The notes under the pieces are model-generated. The model was not told the origin of the DNA. It saw only the letters and a program-made list of their open reading frames with translations, and made no database searches. From Streptomyces alboflavus (GTDB taxonomy: Bacteria; Actinomycetota; Actinomycetes; Streptomycetales; Streptomycetaceae), in contig NZ_JNXT01000012.1 of NCBI RefSeq assembly GCF_000716675.1, positions 62,001 to 126,000 of the forward strand: DNA of 64,000 nt, written 5' to 3'. Shown here in pieces: positions 18,884-26,875 of the stretch. Every line of letters begins with the position of its first letter. Position 1 is the first letter of the stretch. Both the position numbers and the translations under genes were made by a program.

Positions 18884-20218
18884 TTAGAGCAGTGCCAGGA
18901 ACGGATTGGCGGTGTCGACTGGTTCCGGGCGCTGCTTCACCTGTTTCGGCTCCGGAGCCGGAGCGGGTGCCGGGCGGTAGACGTCCATCGAGACCACTTC
19001 CGACACCTCCTCGGCGCGGACCTCAACTGTCTCGGGTTCCGTGCACGGATCATCGCCCGAACTGTCGCCACCGAGTGAGAAGACAACGGCCGGTCGGCCG
19101 ACGCCGTTGCGTTCGTGTGTGATGACGATGCCGGGCAGGGCCTTGACCTCAGCGGCCGATGCTCCGACGTAGGGCAGGATCTGAGAGGAGCGGGCGGAGC
19201 CGCCGAACAGGTCCAGTCGGGCGCGTACCTTCTCCGCGAGACTGAGCGGCTGACGCTTGCTGGCCTTGCTGCCACTGCTCGTGGCGATCGCTTCCACGGT
19301 GCTCATGGCGTAAGTGACCAGACAGGCCGCCGCGCGCAGATCGTCAGAGGCGATCTCGCGCCGCAGGTCGAAGAGCGCGAACAGGGCGGCGATGCGGCGT
19401 ACCTGTTCATTGCAGCGGGCAGCAAACGGCTTCAAGTCCTCGGACTCACGGGCCTTGCCCAACAGGTCATGCCGGATCGTGTCGGCCACGTCGTAGGCGT
19501 CCTGAGCGAGCGTGACCGTGCCGATGCGCTGCGCGTGCCGCAGGGCCCTGGCGAAGTGCTCACCGGCCTCGGGGATCAGGTGGGCGGGCATGCGCTCCCT
19601 CTCGCTCAGCCAGCGGACCTGGGATACGGGCAGCGTCAGCAGCCGGTTGTACGAGCCGCCGTCCCGGTCGGTCCCGGTGAGGTTGGCCCGGAACTCCTCT
19701 GGCGTGACGTGCCCCATGATCGCCACACGCGGACGGTCCACCTGGATCGGGTCCTTGGCTCTGGACGTGGCGACGGGGGCGCCGTCCCAGAGATCGCGAA
19801 GTACCTGGGACAGGTTGGCCTGTCGGCGTCCGGCCCGCAGGACGCGTGCGTACTCGGTATCGACGATCAAGGCGTGTTCGCCGCAGTCGGCCACGGCCTG
19901 GATGACGCCTGCTCCGCCCACCACACCGTGGATGACGTTGCCCGCCATGAAGGTGCGGTTCGCGTCCCGGGCGATGGCTTCAGCGATACCCCAGGACTGC
20001 CCCTTGCCCTCACCCGTACCGCCGCACAGCAGCACGTGCAGCATCAGCGGCATGGAGCCAGACCCCCGCTGCACACGAGTGTCGGGCAGCATCGCCGAGA
20101 AGGCACACAGCAGGCCCCCAAGCAGCCCGACGGGGGACCACTCGACGTGCGGGGCGAGCGAGGACACCACCGCCCTTATGCGTCCCGTGGCCATCGTGGA
20201 GAAGTCAGGGGTGTTCAT
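18884..20218 (-). CDS. DUF3987/YfjI-type NTPase (helicase/primase-like)
   Basis: 444 residues; the ATG at 20218 overlaps the upstream gene's stop (ATGA). The Walker A-like loop is LLCGGTGEGKGQS (near residue 65), a Walker B-like strand is HALIVDTEYARVL, and NRLLTLPVSQVRWL followed by a helical C-terminal half fits the DUF3987 family found in prophages and integrated elements as replication proteins. The last 70 residues are a Pro/Glu-rich tail. With the zinc-binding partner gene before it, it is the element's only visible replication candidate. Confidence 0.7.
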   Translation of the reverse strand: MNTPDFSTMATGRIRAVVSSLAPHVEWSPVGLLGGLLCAFSAMLPDTRVQRGSGSMPLMLHVLLCGGTGEGKGQSWGIAEAIARDANRTFMAGNVIHGVVGGAGVIQAVADCGEHALIVDTEYARVLRAGRRQANLSQVLRDLWDGAPVATSRAKDPIQVDRPRVAIMGHVTPEEFRANLTGTDRDGGSYNRLLTLPVSQVRWLSERERMPAHLIPEAGEHFARALRHAQRIGTVTLAQDAYDVADTIRHDLLGKARESEDLKPFAARCNEQVRRIAALFALFDLRREIASDDLRAAACLVTYAMSTVEAIATSSGSKASKRQPLSLAEKVRARLDLFGGSARSSQILPYVGASAAEVKALPGIVITHERNGVGRPAVVFSLGGDSSGDDPCTEPETVEVRAEEVSEVVSMDVYRPAPAPAPEPKQVKQRPEPVDTANPFLALL

Positions 20219-20808
20219 GCTGCCTGCCCTTCGGGCGAGTTGATTTGATGAGGCTGCGGTCTGCCGCGCATCGCGTCGGCGTAGGCCCTGGCCATGTGCG
20301 GGAAGTTGGCCCACATGAAGCCCCGGAACTCCACGTGCGAGGCCGTCAGCCGGACGTCCTTGCCCTCTGCCGCACACCACTTCACATAGTCGGCCCGCTC
20401 CTTGTCCGGCAGAGAGGCCAGCCGCTCACGGTGCTTGGACCACTGAGCCTGTGCAGCCTGAGTACCAGCCTTCAGAGGCTTGCCCTTGAAGGCCTTACGG
20501 CTGTCGGTGATCCGAGAGACGTAGTCGGCAAAGTCCTCATCCGCAGTCGGATCCTCGGACTCGGCAGCCGACGGTGCGTCAACGTCCTCAGCTTCCGTCT
20601 CAGGCCCTGTCTCCTCGTCCGGCAGACCGGAACCCAATGCGTCTGCCAGGTACCGGGAGAAGCGCACGGAGTGTTCAAGGCACAGGTCCCACGAGCGGTC
20701 CCCTAGGTTCAGGGTTTCGGTCGCCTCTGTCTGTGTTCCGTCCTTGGACAGGCACCCATCGCAGACGACCTTTTCCACGTAGCTGATGACCTGAACTGTT
20801 GTGCGCAC
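20215..20808 (-). CDS. Zinc-ribbon-like hypothetical protein, partner of the NTPase
   Basis: 197 residues from a GTG preceded by a GGGGGG run. The N-terminus has CDGC followed by CLEH 27 residues on, a probable zinc site; the middle (about 65-105) is acidic and disordered; the C-terminus is basic and helical (QWSKHRERLASL, FRGFMWANFPHMARAYADAM). Coupled to the DUF3987-type gene by ATGA. May bring the NTPase to DNA; this is inferred from position. Confidence 0.65.
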   Translation of the reverse strand: MRTTVQVISYVEKVVCDGCLSKDGTQTEATETLNLGDRSWDLCLEHSVRFSRYLADALGSGLPDEETGPETEAEDVDAPSAAESEDPTADEDFADYVSRITDSRKAFKGKPLKAGTQAAQAQWSKHRERLASLPDKERADYVKWCAAEGKDVRLTASHVEFRGFMWANFPHMARAYADAMRGRPQPHQINSPEGQAA

Positions 20809-21054
20809 AGTCCCCCCAGGGCTGATGAGGCAGAGCGAGTCACTGACGGCCGGAGAAGCACTCTCAACGGCTTGCGATCCCTCTTGAGTGAGCGGGATTT
20901 CGAAACTCCACTCATCTCAGCATCAGGCGATAACGAAACGATTAATGTGCCATCACGGAACAGTCAATACATTTCTTTGGATACGGGGGTTATGCGATAG
21001 CTAGATTTATGCGAGGACCGCAGGGGCGCTGTCCTTCGACCGTGTACGGGTTTC

Positions 21055-21375
21055 ATTATTTCTGAAGCCCTGTACGCCTCGCTGAGCCGCTACCGCGGAT
21101 CCGACGAGGAAAAGGCTCACAGGTTGCTCTACGAGGCCTCAGAACGGCTCTCGGAGTCTGCGTATGGGCCCTCCGGGCTCGAATCCCGTATCGGCGTCGG
21201 CTGGAGCGTGGTGAGGAATCATCATCACTGTTGCCTGCGTCACAGCCTGTCCCGGTGCTCATCAGAGGACGCGTACATTATTGATGACGGCCGGGGTTAT
21301 ATACCCCGGCCGATCTGCTACAGACAACGACTGATCCGATCCGACCCCACCCCTGAAGGTGGGGATGTTGGTTGA
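21055..21375 (+). pseudogene. Possible remnant of a small coding region
   Basis: The frame reads like real protein at first (SEALYASLSRYRGSDEEKAH, then LLYEASERL) but lacks any ATG, GTG or TTG start with a ribosome-binding site at its beginning, and the end runs into hairpin DNA. Probably a truncated gene. Confidence 0.3.
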
Positions 21376-21411
21376 GCGATGATCTGCCACCTCCCCTTAG
21401 GAGGGTGGTGC
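21289..21411. other. Cluster of three hairpins
   Basis: GGCCGGGG-TTATATA-CCCCGGCC at 21289-21311, CCCCACC-N6-GGTGGGG at 21345-21364 and an imperfect CCACCTCC/GGAGGGTGG stem at 21387-21409. Such density in 120 bases suggests a structured site (packaging, origin or transcript processing), not only a terminator. Confidence 0.5.
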
Positions 21412-21428
21412 GGATGGTGTGAGACAGA

Positions 21429-21458
21429 TGAGCCCCCATGAGGGTTCACGGGGGCTCA
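21429..21458 (-). terminator. Terminator of the capsid operon
   Basis: TGAGCCCCC and GGGGGCTCA form a 9-bp stem, 21 bases past the stop of the last small gene in the leftward capsid block. Confidence 0.55.
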
Positions 21459-21479
21459 GGCTTGCTGGGATATTCGGTT

Positions 21480-21656
21480 CTACCTGTCGGCGTTGCCTTT
21501 CCAGCGGCCTCCCTCGCCTGAGGTGTAACTGTCGCCCAGGGAATCTATGCCCACAGCTGAACGGGACTTCGGCTTGGGAGCCTTCTCCTGCTTGCCCTCC
21601 TGGGCCTTCTGCTTGCTCTGCTCGTCCTGCTTCGGGTCCTGCTGTTCCTTCGCCAT
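21480..21656 (-). CDS. 58-residue hypothetical protein downstream of the capsid gene
   Basis: ATG at 21656 with GAGGAGAAC 5 bases upstream, a strong start. The first 30 residues are almost only Lys, Gln, Glu, Asp, Pro and Ala (starts MAKEQQDPKQDEQ); the end is Gly/Ser/Asp-rich (SLGDSYTSGEGG, then RWKGNADR). It follows scaffold, capsid and another small gene, so a virion-associated role (decoration, minor head protein) is most likely. A leader/core peptide reading is possible but there is no dedicated modifying enzyme next to it. Confidence 0.6.
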   Translation of the reverse strand: MAKEQQDPKQDEQSKQKAQEGKQEKAPKPKSRSAVGIDSLGDSYTSGEGGRWKGNADR

Positions 21657-21713
21657 CAGAGTTCTCCTCGTTCGATGTTCCCCCGGGTTCAGTAGCTCAC
21701 CGATGCCTCATGG

Positions 21714-21953
21714 TCAGAACCTGGCGTAGGCCGAACGGGTGACGAAGTTGTACACAGCCGTCGAGTTGTCCACCAAGATCCACAGCGGTGCCGTTCCAGG
21801 TCGAGAGTCAGGGCCTGGAGGTGGTCTACATGACCCGGCAGGCAGCAGCTCGACGACGGGGACGAGGACCAGGCCGCGGGAGTCGACGGGTGCCATGGCA
21901 GCACTGGACGGCCGAGGCCCCGACCATCCGGCCGGGGCCCGAGCCAGCCTCAC
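21714..21953 (-). CDS. Small hypothetical protein directly after the capsid gene
   Basis: 79 residues from a GTG 6 bases past the capsid stop, or 60 from the ATG inside. The N-terminal 20 residues are Pro/Arg-rich and may not be translated; the C-terminal part (PLWILVDNSTAVYNFVTRSA) reads like real protein. Position suggests a capsid accessory protein. No family recognised. Confidence 0.45.
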   Translation of the reverse strand: MRLARAPAGWSGPRPSSAAMAPVDSRGLVLVPVVELLPAGSCRPPPGPDSRPGTAPLWILVDNSTAVYNFVTRSAYARF

Positions 21954-21959
21954 AAGGCG

Positions 21960-22871
21960 TCAGGGCGTCCACTCCACAGTGGCCTTGAGGATTCCCTTGG
22001 TCGGCTTCGACTCATCAAAGGTATTGTCCGCCTTCTTGGTGTCGAGTTCCGGATACCTCACGATCTTCCCGCCGTACAGGTGCAGGTTGTCCATGTAGTC
22101 GGCCCGGTACTTCTCACTCTGGCCTTCGCGGAAGCCGGTGAACTGACTCGCATAGGTGCTGAACTCATTGTGCCCCGCCACGATGTCCACGCCCTTGGGC
22201 ATGGCCGTGGTGGAAAGCACCGTGAAGCCAGCGAGCTGAGCGAAGGCGCCGTTCATGGTCACGCCCGCCGCCCCGTACTCAGAAGCATTGGCTACGGCCG
22301 GATACTCGACCAGATACCGCTTCACCTTCGGTGACACGACCACGTAGCGGCCCTCTGGAACGTCGTTGTCGTCCAGGGCCAGCATCATGTCCAGGATGGC
22401 GCTGAAGAGGGCCCTGGGGGCGCTCTCAGGCGTCGCCTTGATGGTCGGTGCTGCTGTAGCCCCCTTGGCGATGATGCCGCCCATGAACGTGTCCGCCGCG
22501 CGGGCCAGGGCACGGATCATCTGTCGGTTGATCGGAGAATCAAGGCCACCAGCAAGCTGGATACGCTCAGCATCTTCGACGAGCACCTGAAGGTACTTTG
22601 CTTCAGTGATTGAAAGCCTCTGATCAACCGTCTCAGGACGCTGAGAAGTCATCCCCTCAGCGATCGTGTAATTTCCTACCGTGGGACGCACCAGCGAGTT
22701 GATGTGAACGACATCCCCCTGCTTGCGGATAGTTCCCTCATACTTATTGTTGGAGACCCACCGAGAGGCCCAAACAAGCAGAGGGTCAAACTGTTCCAGT
22801 AGTTTAGAATCCCACATCTGGGGATTGAAGGTGCCAGTCGCAGGATTCTGATAGCTGTAAAGCAAAGGCAA
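21960..22871 (-). CDS. Phage major capsid protein (HK97/P22-coat-like fold)
   Basis: 303 residues. The pattern is that of phage coat proteins: an early helix FNPQMWDSKLLEQFDPLLVW, GDVVHINSLVRPTVGNYTIA (the P-domain-like entry), ETVDQRLSITEAKYLQVLVE, a long helix IRALARAADTFMGGIIA, a strand EGRYVVVSPKVKRYLV and a closing GKIVRYPELD. No prohead protease domain. Start is TTG: the frame opens at 22871, but GGAG is better spaced (8 bases) to the TTG at 22865. It lies 9 bases after the scaffold gene, as in phage head operons. It would form the shell of small particles; portal and terminase must come from elsewhere. Confidence 0.82.
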   Translation of the reverse strand: MPLLYSYQNPATGTFNPQMWDSKLLEQFDPLLVWASRWVSNNKYEGTIRKQGDVVHINSLVRPTVGNYTIAEGMTSQRPETVDQRLSITEAKYLQVLVEDAERIQLAGGLDSPINRQMIRALARAADTFMGGIIAKGATAAPTIKATPESAPRALFSAILDMMLALDDNDVPEGRYVVVSPKVKRYLVEYPAVANASEYGAAGVTMNGAFAQLAGFTVLSTTAMPKGVDIVAGHNEFSTYASQFTGFREGQSEKYRADYMDNLHLYGGKIVRYPELDTKKADNTFDESKPTKGILKATVEWTP

Positions 22872-22880
22872 AACTCCAAT

Positions 22881-23417
22881 TCAGCGGTTACGGGTGTCGA
22901 GAGAGATTCCAGGAGAGTAGGCGCGACGATTTCCCTTGATGCCTGCTGACTGCTTAGGTGACGGGGCTTCTTGCATGCCGAGCTGAGGAAACTTCGGCGG
23001 CTTCCCGGGGATGGAATCAATGAACTTCTTGATCACGTCACTGTTCGGGTAACCGTCATCACCCAGGAACGAATCCATCTTGAGGTATTCCATTTTCGGG
23101 ATACTTGAGAGGGGCATACCTTCAGCAGCAGCATGAGCACAGATTTCAGCGCGGACCATCCTGCCAATAACTTCTTGATTCACCTCGGCACGTGCGGCCT
23201 TCAGGGCCTCTTCGGCCATGGTCTCCTTGGCGGTCTGAAACTGTTCCGCCTCCCGCTGCCACTTGTCACGCTCGGCCAGCAACTCGTCATAGGTCAGCGG
23301 AAGTCCCGTAGCGGGGTCATTCCCCGGGCCTCCCGCCGAAGCATCAATTCCATGGGCCTCCGTCGAGGTTCCGACACCAGCCTCCGCAGAAACGGAACCG
23401 TCTACCGTGTCGCTCAA
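22881..23417 (-). CDS. Capsid scaffolding protein candidate
   Basis: 178 residues from a TTG preceded by GGGAGG (8 bases). Acidic, Gly/Ser-rich N-terminus, then a charged coiled-coil stretch (DELLAERDKWQREAEQF, AEEALKAARAEVNQEVIGRM, about residues 45-95), and a basic, unstructured end (KGNRRAYS). Size, composition and position just before the coat gene are typical of phage scaffold proteins, which guide shell assembly and then leave. Sequence identity to a known scaffold cannot be judged here. Confidence 0.7.
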   Translation of the reverse strand: MSDTVDGSVSAEAGVGTSTEAHGIDASAGGPGNDPATGLPLTYDELLAERDKWQREAEQFQTAKETMAEEALKAARAEVNQEVIGRMVRAEICAHAAAEGMPLSSIPKMEYLKMDSFLGDDGYPNSDVIKKFIDSIPGKPPKFPQLGMQEAPSPKQSAGIKGNRRAYSPGISLDTRNR

Positions 23418-23864
23418 TTCGACACCTCCCTAAGCTACTCATCAATCTGAATCTATCTATCGGTCTACAGCAATCAATTCAACTAAGTAATCGAATACAC
23501 CCCCCTTAGAGGGGGTAGCGATAGATGGTTGATCAATCGTTAACTGCTATCGATAACTACTTGCTTCCCGCCCCGCCAAGGGGCGGGTAGTTGTAGTTAT
23601 ATAACCAGATGCAGGGAACGTAAGAGAAAACACTGCCCCCCTTACCCCCCATCAGAACAACTCTGGCAAGAGGGTGAGGAGGGAAGTATTTCTCTACGTC
23701 TCACATAACCGTCAACTAGGTATCCGCAGAGCCTCATAACGACTTAGGAACTGCCCGGCCGTCAGGCCGTGCCAGAGGCACACCGCCGAGTGTGCATGGC
23801 CCCCGGAGGATCACTCCTCCACTAGCTCCGGGTTAAAGCTTCACGCCCGTGCGTCGGCTGCTCG
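23418..23864. other. AT-rich regulatory spacer upstream of the capsid operon
   Basis: No gene seen. It carries the probable leftward promoter of the scaffold/capsid block within an AT-rich stretch (23425-23630), a C-run/G-run hairpin around TTAG (23499-23516), TGATCA/ATCGAT-type inverted motifs (23520-23556), and a perfect CCCGCCCC-GCCAA-GGGGCGGG hairpin (23567-23587). It could hold an origin or packaging site as well as promoters. Confidence 0.5.
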
Positions 23865-24503
23865 TCACTGGACTCTGACGGTGTTGAGGTGCCCCCACAC
23901 CTCCCGGTAGCCGTCCAGCTCCTGACCCTCCAGACCTTCGTACTCGTAGATCAGGTTCCTGTTCTTCCCTACGTGGATGCCCGCCCTCCTGAGGCGCTGC
24001 GTGCGGGCCCTGGACGCCTTCTGGTGCCCCTGGCAGTACTTCCGGGGCTTGCCAACCTTGCGCGGCTTCTCAGGCGCGTACAGCAGCTCGTTGCAGCAGG
24101 GCCATCGGCACCGTTCAGGGTGGAAGCTTTTTCTCTGGATAGTGAACCCTGATCCGCGATCAGTCTCAGTAGAGGGTGCATCCAGCAGATGGGCAAGGGT
24201 CGTTGCCTCCCCGGCTCCGGGCCTCTCCTCCATCAGTTGCCGTATCTCCTTATGCCCGGCCTCGGGGTCGAGGGCGGGTTGCATCGCGGCCAGGGCGGCG
24301 TCGGCCAGAGAGAGGATTCCGGAGCACGTGGCAGCCATCCGTTCGAACTCCGTCTCCTCTCGCCCAGGCCAAGGGGTGGGCCAGTCTTCCGACTTCTCTT
24401 CTCCAGCCGCTCTCAGAAGGGCGTCAGCCTGCTTTTCCAGGCGTGCCCGACCGTTCCTGCCGGAGGGCGGAATTGTCATGTGGCCCTTGCTGGTGTTGCT
24501 CAA
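23865..24503 (-). CDS. Zinc-binding hypothetical protein of the element
   Basis: 212 residues if started at the TTG at 24503, which has GAGAGG 6 bases upstream; an in-frame ATG lies at 24479 and the open frame reaches 24524. The first 110 residues are helical and acidic. From about 125 a Cys/His cluster (ERCRWPCCNELLYAP, GKPRKYCQGHQKASRA) with a following basic helix (RTQRLRRAGIHVGKNRN) resembles zinc-knuckle DNA-binding modules of the C-x4-C ... YC-x2-H kind. Probably binds DNA or RNA; it may regulate the capsid block or help packaging. Inference only. Confidence 0.6.
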   Translation of the reverse strand: MSNTSKGHMTIPPSGRNGRARLEKQADALLRAAGEEKSEDWPTPWPGREETEFERMAATCSGILSLADAALAAMQPALDPEAGHKEIRQLMEERPGAGEATTLAHLLDAPSTETDRGSGFTIQRKSFHPERCRWPCCNELLYAPEKPRKVGKPRKYCQGHQKASRARTQRLRRAGIHVGKNRNLIYEYEGLEGQELDGYREVWGHLNTVRVQ

Positions 24504-24526
24504 TACAGTCCTCTCAACAGGCAAAC

Positions 24527-24558
24527 AAAAAGGCCCCCGTTCGCCTCGGGGGGCCCTG
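24527..24558 (-). terminator. Terminator after the excisionase gene
   Basis: GGGCCCCCCGAGGCGAACG then GGGGGCC followed by TTTTTG on the minus strand, 20 bases past the excisionase stop. Strong intrinsic terminator. Confidence 0.75.
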
Positions 24559-24579
24559 TGAACACGTCGAACAAATCAA

Positions 24580-24747
24580 TTAACTCTGACGATCAAGCCA
24601 CTTCTCCAGATCAGCCGGGCGGCACCGGAGTGCCTGACCCACCTTCCGGAACGGGATCTCCTCTCGCTGCCAGTTCCCGTACACCCATGAACGGGGCTTG
24701 GCCAAGTAGTTAGCGACATCGTCAACAGTCATCAGCTTGGTCCGCAT
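24580..24747 (-). CDS. Excisionase-like small HTH protein
   Basis: 55 residues from an ATG with AGGGGG 4-5 bases upstream. Sequence TVDDVANYLAKPRSWVYG, then GQALRCRPADLEKWLD, is the compact winged HTH of AlpA/excisionase-type proteins (helix, turn, helix, then the wing ending in a W-containing helix). It would bind the attachment arms and bias the integrase to excision. Lies 0.8 kb from the integrase, transcribed toward the capsid block and framed by terminators on both sides. Confidence 0.78.
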   Translation of the reverse strand: MRTKLMTVDDVANYLAKPRSWVYGNWQREEIPFRKVGQALRCRPADLEKWLDRQS

Positions 24748-24765
24748 CGTCCCCCTAAAAGAAAT

Positions 24766-24787
24766 GCCCCCAAGTTCCCTTGGGGGC
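24766..24787 (-). terminator. Terminator after the HTH-like gene
   Basis: GCCCCCAAG and CTTGGGGGC form a 9-bp stem with a 4-base loop, followed on the minus strand by ATTTCTTTT. Confidence 0.75.
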
Positions 24788-24815
24788 TAGTTAGATCTGA
24801 AGCTGTCTCGGGGCG

Positions 24816-25370
24816 TCAGGCTTGATCGTCACCGGACTCCGTGAAGGCATTAAGGACTGCCGTTGCCTTGTCTGTCAAGTCGCCTCCCGCTTTCCCGGCG
24901 ATGGTGGTCAAGTAGCCGTCCCTGCGTGCCCGTTTGAGGTGATCCTTCACGGTCTCTGGGCGACGGTCAATGAGCCGGGACAGCCACGGGATGGGAGCCG
25001 GGGCGCCCATATCAGCCATGGACTTGTACGTCGCGGCCAGCAGGGACAGGTACAGCTCCGAGACGCCCGCGCGGGCCAGTTCCCTGCCTGCCGCCAGGCC
25101 TGCTTGGTCGATCTTCTGCCCCACCCCCTCCATGGCCCGCTGAAACTCTGGAGCCTGCTCCGCCAGCTTCATGGCCGCTGCCAGGTCGAGCCGCCGAAGG
25201 ACAGTGGTGGAGATGCCGCGCGCCACGTCGCGCGGGGTGGCCTCTTCCGCTGGCTCGATGGTGATCCGCTGCGGTCCGCCGGTGAGGGGCCCCGTCGGCC
25301 ACCACATGCGGATCACCCATGCCGTTCCCTGCTGCTGGGTCAGTTCCAACCCGCTCTCGTGTGCCTCCAT
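24816..25370 (-). CDS. Hypothetical protein with C-terminal HTH-like segment
   Basis: 184 residues. A basic-acidic N-terminus, a central helical part (AAAMKLAEQAPEFQRAMEGV), and near residue 140 a probable helix-turn-helix (IPWLSRLIDRRPETVKDHLK, then RARRDGYLTT), the 'stepwise rule plus arginine' style seen in actinophage and integrative-element regulators. It is divergent from the integrase (139 bases between starts, with TTGACA at 25408), so it may repress integrase or excisionase expression. Confidence 0.6.
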   Translation of the reverse strand: MEAHESGLELTQQQGTAWVIRMWWPTGPLTGGPQRITIEPAEEATPRDVARGISTTVLRRLDLAAAMKLAEQAPEFQRAMEGVGQKIDQAGLAAGRELARAGVSELYLSLLAATYKSMADMGAPAPIPWLSRLIDRRPETVKDHLKRARRDGYLTTIAGKAGGDLTDKATAVLNAFTESGDDQA

Positions 25371-25509
25371 GCCTTCGAAAGTACCACACAGGGGGCGCCA
25401 CCCCGTGTTGACAACCTAGGGTGGATGCGGTGCACACTTACGTTTCCGGAGCGACGCACCGGCCCGGTTTGGCACATCGACCGGTCAACTCAACAGAGAG
25501 CCAACGTCT

Positions 25510-26787
25510 GTGGCGAAGAGAGGCAATGGGCTCGGCAGTAGCCCCGTGGAGATCAAGCGAACGGGACGGCCGAACACCTGGGGCGTCCGTACACCCCTTC
25601 ACTTCAATCCGGCGACCAGCAAGAAGGAGCGCTACTGGATAGGCCGAGAGTTCAAGACCAAGACCGAGGCGGAGCGGGCGCTACGCCGCTGGCTCAGCGA
25701 CCACGAGGCAGGAACGCTCACCCCTCGGTCAGACATGACCATGGGACAGCTCATGGACTCATGGCTCGCCAAGCACCGAGGTGAGGGCACCACCCGGGAG
25801 GGCTACGAGCCGAAGATCCGGCTGCACATCAAGCCGCACATAGGCACGGTGAAGGTAGTGGAGGTGACAGACGAGCGCCTGGACGAGCTGTACCGGCTGC
25901 TGGAGGTCAAGCCCGTTGAGACCAACGAGAACAAGCCCTTGGGCCCCAAGAGCGTCCGTCACGTCCACAACATCATCTCTGCCGCCCTGGACTCCGTCAC
26001 CGGCCCCAGGAAGCTCCTGACGGTGAACCCGGCCCACAGCGCCAACCCGCCCACAGAGCGGCAGATCAAGGCGGCTCAGCCGGACTTCCCGACGCTCAAT
26101 GATCAGGAGACGGCAAGCTTCCTGGGCCAGATATGGGAGCCGTGCGGCAACAGGGCCTGTGACGGGCTGACCCATCACTGCCTGAGAGACGCCCCGCTGT
26201 GGACCTCATACGCGGCCACCTCGTGCCGCCGCAGCGAGACCCTGGGCTGGATGTGGGACCTGATCCACTGGGACGACTGCGCCATCGAACTGGCCTGGGT
26301 CGTAGTCGAAGAAGGCAACACCTACCGGCTGCGCAAGCTCACCAAGGACGGAGACGACAACGCAATCATCTACGTCGACCAAGCCCTGATGAACGTCCTC
26401 AAGTGGCAGCGGGAGCGTCAGCAAGCCGAGAAGGAACGCCTTGGCCCCCTGTGGGTGGACCACGGCCTGGTCTTCGCCCGTGACGGCTTCAAGCTCCGGA
26501 AGGGGCGCACGGCGGGCGGCCCGCAGGACCCGGAGAAGGTCTCTGCCCGCTGGCGCACAGCCCGCACACGGATGAAGCTGCCGGACGGCTTTCGACTGCA
26601 TGACTGGCGAGCATCGAAGATCACAAACGATCTCGACAACCACGAGAACCCGGTAGAGGTCTCCGCCAACGCCCGTCACCACTCGCCGGGCTACACCATG
26701 ACGCGCTACGGCAGGCGTCGCGCCGAGGGAGCCAAGAAGCTGGCCGCGTCCAGCGCATCCCGGATCGGTCTCGCATCCCTGGTCTGA
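25510..26787 (+). CDS. int: Tyrosine recombinase (integrase)
   Basis: 425 residues, GTG start. Arm-binding/AP2-like N-terminus (about 20-75), SAM-like core-binding domain (TMGQLMDSWLAKHRGEGTTR to about 165), catalytic domain after 190. Catalytic residues visible: first Arg in CRRSETLGW, His-x-x-Arg in HDWRAS, then ARHHSPGYTMTRYG with the His and the nucleophile Tyr. The stop lies 90 bases from the tRNA-Leu repeat, the usual layout for a tRNA-targeting integrase, so it made the 15884/26878 junctions. No frameshift; it should be active. Confidence 0.95.
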   Translation: MAKRGNGLGSSPVEIKRTGRPNTWGVRTPLHFNPATSKKERYWIGREFKTKTEAERALRRWLSDHEAGTLTPRSDMTMGQLMDSWLAKHRGEGTTREGYEPKIRLHIKPHIGTVKVVEVTDERLDELYRLLEVKPVETNENKPLGPKSVRHVHNIISAALDSVTGPRKLLTVNPAHSANPPTERQIKAAQPDFPTLNDQETASFLGQIWEPCGNRACDGLTHHCLRDAPLWTSYAATSCRRSETLGWMWDLIHWDDCAIELAWVVVEEGNTYRLRKLTKDGDDNAIIYVDQALMNVLKWQRERQQAEKERLGPLWVDHGLVFARDGFKLRKGRTAGGPQDPEKVSARWRTARTRMKLPDGFRLHDWRASKITNDLDNHENPVEVSANARHHSPGYTMTRYGRRRAEGAKKLAASSASRIGLASLV

Positions 26788-26850
26788 CCAGGAAACTCTC
26801 TGGGCCGTTGGTCACGTGGTTGGTCACGCCACTGCCCAGACATGAAGAAA

Positions 26851-26866
26851 GCCCCTCGTGAGGGGC
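26851..26866. terminator. Terminator between integrase and tRNA-Leu
   Basis: GCCCCTC-GT-GAGGGGC. On the minus strand it is followed by TTTCTTC, so it now ends the tRNA transcript, replacing the host's terminator at 15846-15879. It can also serve the integrase. Confidence 0.65.
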
Positions 26867-26875
26867 CATTCTTAC

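Larger units (their letters stand above)
20809..21428. other. Non-coding, hairpin-bearing region of the element
   Basis: It holds the promoter region of the zinc-ribbon/NTPase operon (AT-rich 20925-21015), a probable gene remnant (21055-21375) and a hairpin cluster (21289-21411). No functional gene seen. Confidence 0.6.

Noticed and set aside
21183..21220. tRNA-like T-arm (CCGGGCTCGAATCCCG)
   Set aside because: No matching acceptor stem, D-arm or anticodon arm upstream; the bases read through as part of a protein-like frame.
21480..21656. RiPP precursor reading of the 58-residue protein
   Set aside because: The nearest modifying-type enzyme (methyltransferase) is 2.7 kb away in another operon, and the gene closes the capsid block; a virion role is simpler.
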